30,545 nucleotides of DNA from contig JAXCGZ010019142.1 of assembly GCA_037179515.1 (NCBI GenBank), positions 62,501-93,045 of the forward strand, given 5' to 3'. Under the pieces are notes generated by a model. It saw only the letters and a list, made by a program, of their open reading frames with translations. It was not told the origin of the DNA and did not search any database. Origin of the DNA: Halocaridina rubra (lineage: Eukaryota > Arthropoda > Malacostraca > Decapoda > Atyidae). Both the position numbers and the translations under genes were made by a program. The stretch's first letter is position 1; every line of letters starts with the position of its first letter. This document shows positions 11,826-24,200 of this stretch, piece after piece.

Positions 11826-11998
11826 ACCAGAAGATGGCCACAATGCTGAAAGGAAAACTGAATGGCAGAAATGTTGCCTATGAAAAAAAAAAAATCATTT
11901 CCTAAGAAGACCTAAATTTTCTCATTGAATATCATCACAATTGAAGAGAATGAAGCCTTAGAAAACACCAGAATTATCCCTTATCTGGAGGAAGTCGA
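11826..11998 (+). pseudogene. Possible degenerate MAM-like exon
   Basis: A strong acceptor (CTTCTCTTTACAG) is followed by a segment reading MLKGKLNGRNVAY. It is then broken by a 12-A tract and stops, with ITIEENEALENT in another frame. This vaguely parallels the start of gene 1 exon 5 (ILFEGRLN..., ITIS...). A TGAGTAA donor-like site lies near 12000. The similarity is short and could be chance. Confidence 0.22.
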
Positions 11999-12189
11999 GT
12001 GAGTAAAATTTTATTTCTGGATATCAAGATGAGATTTTTAGAGCAAGTGCTCTCATACACTCATGTTTCTTTACCAAACATGAATGTAAAAGGCGATGGT
12101 AAATTTTTACTGCAATTCTGAACATTCTTATTTTTTATAGACTGACTTAGATTAATATTAATTATGTTTTTTATGTGTCACTATTAGTT

Positions 12190-12335
12190 CTCAGTTGGGG
12201 CTGCTGGACACAGACAGATTGAAGTCACGGAATTATGGCTGGATACACTTCCTGTCTCTCTGCTGTGAGCTAGAACACAGGCATGTCATCTACCGTGTCA
12301 AGCACTCTACAAGTTGGGCTACGGCGGTCCCCGTA
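12190..12335 (-). mobile_element. tRNA-derived SINE, minus-strand copy
   Basis: On the minus strand an A-box-like stretch (TAGCCCAACTTGTAGAGTGC) and a B-box-like GTGTTCTAGCTC are followed by GACAGGAAGTGTATCCAGCC. The last block corresponds to the AGGAAGGGCATCCAGCC tail common in SINEs that borrow RTE-type 3' ends. The SINE at 20560-20725 has the same order of blocks. Confidence 0.55.
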
Positions 12336-12779
12336 GACTCTCCAAGAGTAACTAACCTAATTTAACCAGCTATTCACTCCTGACTTTTAAACGTTTGGTT
12401 AGCTTATGCTAGGGTAGGTAAATAGGTTAGGTAAGGTTGTTTACAAAAGTCAAATAGTGGCCAAGAGTTAACATTTACCAAAGGTGATTAGTGGAGGTCA
12501 GTGGTAGAGGGAAATTCCTCTTCATTTAGAAATCATGAGTTTATGACATGTATCTGTAGATGGTTAGACTCCGACTGCAATAAAATGTATATTCAGACTC
12601 CAAAGACTAGAGAACATCATAAAGATATGTTTTCTCTAATATTCATTTAATACTAAAATTTGTTAGAACGAAACAAAATGCAAAAAAGAATTAACTATAG
12701 ACCTTCCAGACGACGTGAAAACTTTTAAAATGGCATAAAAGATTATATGAAATTGGTTGACTTGGTTACGAGTATATAA

Positions 12780-13065
12780 GTAGATGAATCTACAAAATGC
12801 CAGAAAACCCATTTAATGTTTTGCAGCTTTAAAAAGTTTGTCATCTCAGCAGCCGTTCATGCTAGTCTTATGGTTTTTTTCGATCCTTTTGCAGATTTTT
12901 TTTTTAGCACTTTCTTACTTCAAGCGTATCAAGGGAAGGTTTAGCTATATATAAGTTTCTGTAGGTACTGCAGCGACTCTGGAGCCCAGACTGGTAAAAT
13001 ACTAAGCGCTTCATATAAACTCTTATCTGAGGCTTGAAAATTATTAGCAGCAAGAGTCTGCTGGA
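12780..13065. repeat. Foldback repeat family (GGCTAAGTGCCA type), rearranged copy
   Basis: The left part (GCCAGAAAACCCATTTAATG, then GCAGCTTTAAAAAGTTTG, then GCCGTTCATG) and the right end (GAGCCCAGACTGGTAAAATACTAAGCGCTTCATATAA) match the arms and right flank of the copies near 20182 and 23586. The middle is different, so this copy is internally replaced or deleted. A 64-codon minus-strand open frame at 12941-13135 overlaps it and is not credited as a gene. Confidence 0.5.
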
Positions 13066-13379
13066 ATGATATAGAAGAAACTAAATATGTTTGTTTAGCC
13101 GAATCCATTTCCGTAGCTGCGTTTCCAGAAGGCATTTTTCAAGACTATGTCCCACATGACGCCATACCTTGATGACTATAGCATGGTGGTCACAAGTGAA
13201 CAGAAAAGAAGGCAAAAGAACTTCATTGTATACTCTGCTCATCTTATATTAATTCCAATAGTTGTAATGTCAAAAGAAGATCGGATTACTAGCTCTTCGC
13301 ATTCCTATCCCTATTAGTTGATTCTTACGATGCCAGAGGATTATGATCAATTGTTAATTCTTTCTACTACTAAGATACT

Positions 13380-13894
<515 letters not shown>

Positions 13895-14068
13895 TTACTC
13901 TACAGTCTTCTGATCTAGCCATGGCCTGAAAATGGGTAGATTGCTTGGGTACTGTGCGCCTTTCTTCTTCTTGAGCGTCCCATCAGTATTTCTGTAGGGA
14001 TAAGTGGCCATCATGATGGGGAGTTGAAGCTTGATTTCTTTCTCTAAATTATTGGGCTCGATGATGAA
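13895..14068 (-). CDS. ARRDC exon (last coding): end of arrestin-C domain
   Basis: The acceptor TTTGTTCCAG is followed by FIIEPNNLEKEIKLQLPIMM and ends LPIFRPWLDQKTVE then TAA at 13897-13895. The LPI...ATYP block matches the last arrestin-C strand (usually PIxIGTxP). The Lys-rich TLKKKKG stretch lies between it and the end. Confidence 0.85.
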   Translation of the reverse strand, partial: FIIEPNNLEKEIKLQLPIMMATYPYRNTDGTLKKKKGAQYPSNLPIFRPWLDQKTVE

Positions 14069-14165
14069 CTGGAACAAATAAAACTTTAACTTGGTGAGGT
14101 GTTATTAGAGACATGCGTATGTATCCTGTTCTTTTGATATGCATCACATGTATTATTATTATTAC

Positions 14166-14206
<41 letters not shown>

Positions 14207-14248
14207 GATTATTATTGATTATTATTATTATCATTATTATCATTATTA

Positions 14249-14310
<62 letters not shown>

Positions 14311-17300
14311 ATTATTATTATTATCAAAGTAGAGGTAGTAGTAGTATTACCTTGCAGGAGTATTACCTTGCAGGCATACCATGTATATCATAATAAATGT
14401 ACTTACGAATACATCATATTGTATACGGATAAGATGGCAACCCCTCAAGTTTGTTGGCGGCAGCGGTGGGACATACAACTGCTCGTATTTCCAGTCATCT
14501 GTGTCTTTGGCTTTAATCTTGCCTCGACAAACTGAAGATAATTCCCTTGTCTCTGTCTGCACCACTTTATTCTTCGAAATATATTGAATTGTCTGAAAAC
14601 ACGAATACATACTCTGTAAGTGTGTTGAGATCTACGGTTGAAAATGGAACTATGTACTGTACAGTGTACATTTGTTTTACTATTTATCAAATTAATATAA
14701 GAGAGAAAAGCATAGTTTGGATTTCTCAACATAATTAATATGTCAATGAAGTAATACAAAATTAATGTGAATGTTGATGGATACTCATAGAGTAGGTAAA
14801 GAGCACTTAAGAGTCATACACTTCTTCTCAAAGATGTTATGCTTCATATCAATTATACCACCACTCAGATTGAAAGTAACAATAATTCATAAATATGTCA
14901 ACGTCTTTTTATTATGACATTTTTGTTTCAAGACACACATCTCTCATTCTCATAGATAATTTGACTGAATTAAAAAACAACTCCATTGAAAATGAGACAA
15001 TTTGTCTTTAAAGTACCAAGAAAACATAAATAGCATTACTTATATACTATTGACACTTTCTGGATGTTATCTTTCGAATTAATTGTAACACCATAGAGAC
15101 TGAGAACAGTGGCCCATAAACGTGCCAATAAATCATAAACATCTCAAAGAAGCATTGTGGTGTGTTAGGAAGTGTCTGCAGCCTAAATCCCACAGCTACA
15201 ACATTTCTATGCCCTGTGGTGGCGGGCACAACATCAAAGAATAGCCTCAACGTATTCCCTGCGTGTCGTAAAAGGCGACTAAAAGTGGACGGGGTGGGGG
15301 AACTAAGAATCCCCCCATTGTATCAACCTCCTGCGAGACGTCAAAGAAGAAGGGGAGTAGGGAGGAGAATAACTTCTCCCCAAACTCTAGTTTTGGGGTG
15401 TCTAAATGTGCGTGGTTGTAGTACGATAGAGAGCAAAAGATGTGAGATTGGATATATGTTTGGTAGAAGGAGGATGGATGTATTGGCATTGTGTGAGACG
15501 AAGATGAAAGGAAAAGGAGAAGTGGGATTTGGTGATGTGACGGGTAGGCTGTCTGGGGTTGAAAGGGGGAGAGCGAGAGAAGGTGTGGCATTATAGCTGA
15601 GTGAACGGATGGTAAATCAGGTAGTGGAATGGAAAGAAGTGTCATCTATGCTGATGTGGGTGAGGGCTAGGATAGGAAGGGAATGTTGGGCTTTTGTTAG
15701 TGCGTATGGGCCAGGATGTGAGAGAAGTGATGAAGAACGGGATGAATTCTGGAATGAGTTAACTAGATGTGTGGATGGTCTGAGTAGAAGGAACTATGTA
15801 GTTGTGTTGGGTGACTTGAATACCAGAGTTGGTGATGGAGAGATAGAAGGTGTTGTAGGAAAGTATGGGGTACCAGGTGGGAATGAGAGTGGCGAGAGAC
15901 TGTTAGATATGTGTGTGGAGTAAGAGTTGGTGATAAGTAACAGTTTATTTAAGAAGTTAATAAATAAGTATACATGGATGAGTGTGGCAAATGGAAGAGT
16001 GAAAGAAAGAGCATTGATGGATTATGTGTTGGTAACAAAGAGAATGGTTGGTAGAGTGAACGATGTACATGCATTCAGGGGTGTGGCTGCTGGGATGTCT
16101 GATCATTTTTTGGTTGAAGCAAAAGTGGTAGTAGCAAAAGAGTGGGGAAGTAGTGTGGGGGGATGTAGAAGGGAAGTAGTGAAGGTGGAAGAGTTGAAAA
16201 AGCCAGAGAACAGACAGGAATATCAGGATAGGTTGAGAGTGGCATATGACAGGGTGAAAGAAAGAGAAGTTGGGGAGTTAGGGGAGGAATGGGGGTTGAT
16301 GAAAGAATGTTTTGTGGGACATGCAAGTGATGTGTGTGGAAAGAGGTTTGTTGGAGGTGGCATGAGGAGGGGCAGCGAGTGGTGGAATGAAGGGGTGAAA
16401 ATGAAGGTGGAAGAGAAAAAGAGGGCTTTTGAGGAATGGCTGCAGTGTAAGAGTAGGGAGAAGTATGAAAGATATAGGGAGAAAAATGTGGAAACCAAGC
16501 AGAAGGTAGAGGAAGAGAAGAGGTTGGCAAATGTTAGGTGGGGACAGGATTTTAGTAGATCATATGAGGAGAATAAAAAGAAGTTTTGGAAAGAAGTGAA
16601 GAGAGTAAGGAAGGGTGGATCGAGGATGGAAGAGACAGTGAATGATGTGAATGGACAGATGTTAAGAGGGAACGATGCAAGGAAAAGATGGGCAGAATAT
16701 TATGAGTAATTGCTGAATGTTGAGGAAGATAGAGAGGCAGCTATAGTGGCAGTGGGGGGGGAGGTTAAAGGGCCAGTTATGGGAGATGAAAATGAGAGAG
16801 AGATTACAAGAGAGGAGGTGAAAAGGGCATTGTATGAAGCGAAAGCAGGTAAAGCACCTGGAATGGATGGTGTGAGAGCGGAGATGTTGAAAGAATGGGG
16901 TGTGACTGCATTGGACTGGTTAGTGAGAGTGTTTAATATATGCTTTATGTTGTCATTGGTGCCAGTGGAATAGGTGATTGCCTGTATAGTGCCCCTATAC
17001 AAAGGTAAGGGAGATGTGTATGAATGCAGTAATTTTAGGGGTATAAGTTAGCTGAGTGTGGTAGGAAAAGTGTATGGTAGGATACTGGTTAATAGGATTA
17101 GGGATAAGACAGAATATGTGATCGCGGAAGTGCAGAGTGGTTTTAGGAGAGGTAGAGGTTGCATAGATCAGATTTTTATAGTTAGGCAGTTATGTGAGAA
17201 ATATTTAGCAAAGGGTAAGGATGTGTATTTTGCATTTTTGGATCTAGAGAAAGCATATGATAGAGTTGATAGAGAGGCTATGTGGAATGTTTTGAGATTA

Positions 17301-20300
17301 TATGGAATTAATGGTAAACTGTTGCATGCAGTGAAGAGTTTGTATGAGGGCAGTAGAGCTTGTGTTAGGGTAGGGAATGAAGTGAGTGAGTGGTTTCCAG
17401 TGAGTGTGGGACTGAGACAGGGATGTGTGAAGTCACCATGGCTGTTCAATTTGTATATTGATGGAGTTGTAAGAGAGGTGAATGAGCGAGTGCGTGGTCG
17501 AGGTTTGAGAATGGTAGATGGGGATGATAACGAGTGGGAGCTGAATCAGTTGCTGTTTGCAGATGATACTGTGGTGGTGGCAGATTCAGAGGAAAAGCTG
17601 TGTCAGTAAGTGTCAGAATTTGGAATGGTGTGTGAGAGAAGCAAGTTGCGAGTGAATGTGGGAAAGAGTAAGGTTATGAGGTGTACAAGAAATGAGGATG
17701 GTGCTGGATTGAATGTTATGTTGAATGGAGAGACACTTGAGGAGGTTAATCAGTTTAAGTATTTAGGCTTGGTTATAGCTGCAAATGGTGGAGTGGAAGC
17801 AGATGTGTGTCACAGAGTGAATGAAGGATGTAAAGTGTTGGGTGCATTGAAAGGAGTCATGAAGAATAGAGGGTTGGAAATGAATGTTAAGAAAGTTTTG
17901 TATGAGAAAGTGGTTGTGCCAACTGTGATGTATGGATCAGAGTTATGGGGTATGAAAGTAAGTGAGAGACGGAAACTAAATGTGTTTGAGATGAAATGCC
18001 TGAGGAGTATGATTGGTGTATCTCGATCGGATAGGGTTAGGAATGAAGTGGTGAGAGCAAGAATGGGTGTGAGGAGAGAAATTGCAACCAGAGTAGATAT
18101 GAATGTTCTGAGATGGTTTGGCCATGTGGAAAGGATGGATGATGAAAGGCTGCTGAAAAAGGTGATGAATGCGAGAGCTGATGGGAGAAATGCTAGAGGG
18201 AGGCCTAGGTTTGGATGGATGGATGGAGTAAGGAGAGACCTGAATGATAGGAGGATGGATGTGAGGGAAGCAAGCGAGCATGCTAAGAATTGGAATGAGT
18301 GGCGAGCGATTGTGACGCAGCTCTGATGGGCATCTGCTGCTACCACGGGGCTGCATCTTACAGAGGTAGCCCTGTGGTAAGGGCAGTGGGAGGAGTTGGC
18401 AGTTGTGAAGCGACACAGGTTGTGGAAGAGCCGGGAGGATGGGCTGTGGCACTCCAACAGTGCCATCTGAACGGTCGCTAGCTCCCTCGTCATTGCCCAT
18501 AGAGCAAAGTAATCCCCTTATTGTTTTCCTTTCTTGATGTCGGCTACCCCCCAATTAAAGGGGGAAACAGCCAAGGTAGATAGATCCGCATTTGAATGGG
18601 GACTAATTGTATTAGACTAGCCCATGGCAACAAAAGCCAGTTGTGATACTACAACTGAAAGGTCTTTTGGACTTAAAAAGGACTGTCCAGGACAGTTTGA
18701 TGTTAAGTCTTCCTTCAGTTACAGTTACTTTTCTATTCCTACATCAACACCGAATATTCTTGGATATTCGTTTCATATATCTTATGATCCCTTAACATTT
18801 GACAAGTGACAACACTCTCTATCTCTGTTTATTTTCATTTTTCGCTTCCTTCGTGCCCAGGCCGATGGGGGCAGATTTATTTATTTTTTCTTGCCCGTCC
18901 TGGTGTTACAATCATAAAAAAAACTTCTGCATACAGTATATGATATTTATGTGTAGAGACGCAAAACTATTCTTCTCGAGGGTAATTTGCTTGATTTCAA
19001 TAACAACCCCATTGAAAATGTGCCAATTTGTCTTTAAAGTGCCCAGGAAACAAATATTATTATATAGAGATGATGAGATAATTATATATTACAGGCTTTT
19101 TCTAGGGTCACTGCTCTCAGTCTCTCTATGGTGTTATAACTCATTCAACCCATAACAACTTGAAAGTGCCAATAATACATTGTATAAAATTATATTTATG
19201 TTTCCTTGGTACTTGAAAGACAATTACCATTATATAGAGAAGATGAAATATTTATATATATATATATTATATTCTAGAACTATTTCGCTTATTTTCAAAG
19301 ACGCTATGATTTGAATCCATTGTAATACCACTGACATTGACAGAAGTGGTTCTAGAGCGTGCCAGTTAGTCATAAATATCTCAATTTTTCTATATTATGA
19401 TATTTATGTGTCTTTGGTACTCTAAAGGTTCACTATTACACTTTCATTTGAGTTATTACTGAACTTCGTTAAATTACCTTTGAGTATGAGTTGTGGGCAT
19501 TGAAGCATTAAATATTTCCAAATATCTTCAAACTGTTCTAGGGGTTTTAAGAAATGTAACAGTCCTTAGTATCTCTTTGAGAGCCACTGATCTCATTCTA
19601 AAAAAACGATAATATTAACATTACCCTCAAAACTGCTAAAAGGATTTACCATGTGTCTAGATATTCATGAATCTCCGACACTTTCAATAGCCAGTGAGCT
19701 TTTTCTCAAAGGCGCTACAAATTATTTTTCGTATAATTCCTTTGAAGCATAAAGGGGGGGTTTACACGGTCAAACGGTTCGTCGAACGCGGTTCGACAGA
19801 CAAGTGCTTGAAGTGATGTTCGAACGTGTGAACGGGGTATTTGGTTGTCGAACACGTTTGTCGAACGTGTTCGACAACCAAATACCCCGTTCGCACGTTT
19901 GAACATCACTTCAAACACTTGTCTGTCGAACCGCGTTCGACGAACCGTTTGACCATTTAAACCCCCCTTAAGAGGTGTGCCTGCTGAATACGACGAGGAT
20001 TCAAAAATATCTTCAACTTCTTTGAAAACTTTAATACATTGATTGAATTTTCAGTATTTTCAAGAGCCATTATTCTCATGGTCAAAAGTATTATTGACGA
20101 AATGAATGACATGCTTTTGAGGCACGAGAGGAGTGGCTTTGAAGAGTGTTTAGAAAATAAGTTACCTATTACTATACTGGCCTAAGTGTCAAAATTTCAA
20201 ATGCCAGAAAACGCTTTTAAATTTTCGCAACTTTGAGACTTTGATATCTCTGTATCCGCTCATGTTTTGATGTTACATTTAAAAAACTTGAGCGGCTACA

Positions 20301-21190
20301 GACATATCAAAGTATTAAAGTGGTAAAACTACACACGTGTTTGCTGGCGTATTTGGCACTTAGCCCAGTAAAGCACTAGGCGGCTCAAATATCTCACACT
20401 TATCTCGGGGATTATACAATCTTTGTACATTTTTTTCTAAAATTTACATTAGCATTCTTTGATAAAAATAAAAAAAAACCTGCTAAAGGCCATACTATGG
20501 TGGGTACACAGCTTCTCGTATGAACAGCGAGGCTAATCCCTTTTGTGTCTGGTTAGTATTTGGAAGGGTGTCCACTAGGGAATGCCAGATGCTATTGGCA
20601 CATAAAGGGACTGCCGCATTGGTAGAATGCTCGATTCGGGAGGTAATGAACTCATATTAGAGACCGCGGAAGGGCGTTAGGAAGGGCATCCAGCCTGTAA
20701 ATCTCCGGTCTCAATTCGTTTTTGTTCACCCCCAAATGGGGAGTAATTGCGACACAAAACGTAAAAAAGCTTATGATAAATACCTCAGTCAGACAGGCTC
20801 GAGTGCGCTTTATCGTCACTCTGCTCTGATTGTGCACTCTGGCCCAGATGCTAATGGTTTCTCCAGGAACGTAGCCACCTCTGTCCAGTCGAACTCGACA
20901 AGAAACGGGTCCTTGCGAGCAACAGGTCATTCCCAATCTGTGCTCGATTTCACAGTGAAAAGGTTGCTGCAAAGAAAACGAGAAAGGTTTAAAGCTATTA
21001 TTGGAACATTTAATGTTTAAAAGTTGAAGAAGGAAAAAAGCAGTCCAATACATTTTGATTCCACTGATGCTACTCACAATCCTTGACAATTAAATGCATT
21101 AAAAAGATTTGAAATTCTGAATCAATGATGTGCTATTTCATATTTTATCATGACAACTAAAATAGTGATCATAATCATAAAATAGTACTA

Positions 21191-21277
<87 letters not shown>

Positions 21278-24200
21278 ATCTATCAGAACGTGTAGGATTA
21301 TATCACATTCAGATATTAATAAATATAATATAATGCTGACAAGCATCATTTTCTAGTATTTGAAAATATTCTCTATATCCTTATTAAGATTTGGTCAGTG
21401 AACTTAGTAAGATCCAGGAATGACTTATTATTTCAGTATGTCAATATTCTGTTCAATATTCTATATAGATATGGATAAAGGTCTGAAGTTCTAGTATTCT
21501 TAAATCAATTGGGCATAAATACCATCACTGAAATGAAAATCCTCTTGCTAAATTGGCAAGATGATGGCCATTATATACGTATATGAATTTAGCTTTTATC
21601 ATACGCTTACACATTATTTGGTTAAAAAACACTGTAATTAAATTAAAAACCGTCTGCAGAAACTGATATATTAAATGTATAACTGAAGGCATTATATACA
21701 TTAACAGTATTAACATGTAGTCTTCATGACACGAAGACAATAATACAAAGATTTATCCACACTTAGAAAGACATAAAAAGAAACAATAAATGTTCGAATA
21801 TTGCACTCTCCATCGGGCCTCATCAGAAGCTCCTGATGTAATATAGTGGAGGATGAAAATGTTGGGTATTTACTTTTTCTTTTTACGCTTTTCTAAGTGT
21901 GGATTAATCTTTATATCGACAATATATAAAATAGTTTTCCATAATGAACCTACGGCTAATATGGAAGGTTCGAGGTTCAAGTCGATGGGACTCATAACGA
22001 TGAAAACTTGTTGGTTTTTGTGTGTGAGACCATTGGGCTCTCTTAGCGCAGCTTTGCAGTAATACTGGACCCAACCATGTTTTCCAAGAAACGTGGAAGG
22101 CAGGCCAAGAGGCAGACCCAACTTGAAAGGAAAACTGTGAATGCCAGGAGACAAGAGAATGGGTCCTTGTCCTATGGAAAGAGATAAAAAAAAATAGATT
22201 TGAATGAGTGGTCTTGAATGACGTATTGGCATTCCGCAACTAGTTTCGGCAAGAACTCTTAATGGCGCTGTTTCCAAAGTTAATCAGTTCGTATTTTTGG
22301 GGGGATGTTTATCGCCTACTAAAACTTAAGAACAACCTAACTTGCGTGTTTTGATAATACACCGTTTCGCTATTTTCTAATTAACGGAATTTTTGGGTGT
22401 CTGGCTATTGATTTCTTATGGAAAAGTAGCCAAAACCACAAGACAACATCCAAATTCAAGTACAAACTAACCTTACCTTACCAAGCCTGACAAACTGGGG
22501 TAATAGTGCACTACTGACCATTTCTAAGAGAGGATAATTTTGCTTATCTGAATATTCGTTGGCAATGGAAAATTATTTAAAGACCAATAGATAGCCACTA
22601 AAATCACTCTTCTTAAAATTGTATGTTACTTTTTTGTTTGTGCCTGTTTGCTACCAATGGAAACAAGCAGTCAAAACTAATCGTGAACATGCCAACATCT
22701 CATCGCAATCTAACTTAATCTAGCCTGTTCTATGCGTGGAATAGCTCGATACTCCCAAATTTTTGACAAAGGACCTTGATTACTACGAGAGTTCTTGGAA
22801 TTAATTGTATTAATGTCGAGTTCATGAAGTAGTCTTTCTTCTTTTTTTTTCTATTGTGATATGGTTTTCTTATTGCAACCAGTGACAATGAGTGAAAAGA
22901 ACACAATAAAAGAAACCTCAACAAGCAAAGTATCTTAAAAAAAGGCTAAAAGTTTTAAAAAATCAAAATAAATCTTCACAGAAGGTACTAATCAATATAA
23001 ATGGGGAATTCGAAAAAAAAATATATATATATATAAAATAAACTGAAAAACGAAAACTGTAAGTCACGTGATTACACCAGAGACTAATGATAGTGTACAA
23101 AAACTGGAAAACGATTCATTACTTGAGGTTCTAAATTCTAAGAAAGTGCACATGAAATAACGAAATAAAAAGAAGAAAAGTTATATATTCCAATGGCTCA
23201 TGAGTGCACCTCGTCAACTCTGAAAAATATTAACATCTCAGTGCTACGCAAAGAGTGCTGCAAATATTCAGTGCTGCAAGGACTCTTTGATGACCAACTG
23301 CAAAGAAAACATTGCACAAAACAAAAAGAAAAATGAGATATTTTTCAGCTTGAGTAAAATTATAATTAGCCCCCCAAAGTAGTAACTGTTAATATGGTAG
23401 CAATGTCTGGTAGTTCAGCTTGATATATTTCTGTGTATTCCCAGTTTCCTGTTGAATTAGAGCACTAAAATTCGATTATTTTACGGCTTCCTTATCAGTA
23501 TATTAAATATTAGTTCTTCCACATGCCATATTGTAGTAGATACATATATTTCTCCAGTATTATGTGAGGTGATTAGTACTATAATGGGCTAAGTGCCAGA
23601 ACTACAAAATGTCAAAATATGCATTTAATGTTTCGCAACTTTAAAATTTTGATATTCCGGTAGCCGTTCATGTTATTTTGGTTACACTAAAAAAAAAAAA
23701 TAACATGAACCATTACCGAGATATCAAAGTTTTAAAACTGTGAAACTATATACGTGTTTTCTGGCATTTTGTAGTTTTGGCACTTAGCCTAACATAGTAC
23801 TAGGCACTTCATGTAAGGTGGGCCCAACTTCAGTATTTCAAAATACCTGAAAAAAGTAAGCTATGGCTGTAATGGCAAAATTCTAATCAAATTAGGTAAG
23901 CTGCTTGTTGTAAATATTATAATTAATTGATGATATTCTAGACCAGTTTCCACAATCAAATTTGTAAGACATAATAACCAAGTCGCATGTTTTAATAAGT
24001 ATGATCACATCTATAATGGATACTGGATATGCTACGAGTTAAAAAAAAATCTGTTATGATGTAGATTCGAGCCTTGTTCTACAATCAAAAGCTTGCAGAC
24101 CTATCAACAAAACTACGTGTAGCATTACTGTAGTAGATGCAAGCCAATTTCCGCAATTAAGATGTGTGATTTTAATTCCACCTACATATCTGCTGGTATT

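Noticed and set aside
12405..12445. Telomere-like GGTTAGGTAAGG motif
   Set aside because: Only one or two imperfect units of the arthropod TTAGG type; expected by chance.
12941..13135. 64-codon minus-strand frame as an extra ARRDC exon
   Set aside because: It overlaps a foldback repeat, lacks good splice sites and has no arrestin or PPxY content; the ARRDC frame already ends at 13895.
15594..17609. Stop-codon readthrough or recoding in the LINE
   Set aside because: Six scattered TAA/TAG codons with no common context are simpler as pseudogene mutations, and host genes nearby use TAA and TGA as normal stops.
16075..18554. Several long minus-strand frames
   Set aside because: Antisense shadows of the purine-rich LINE frame, with no family motifs.
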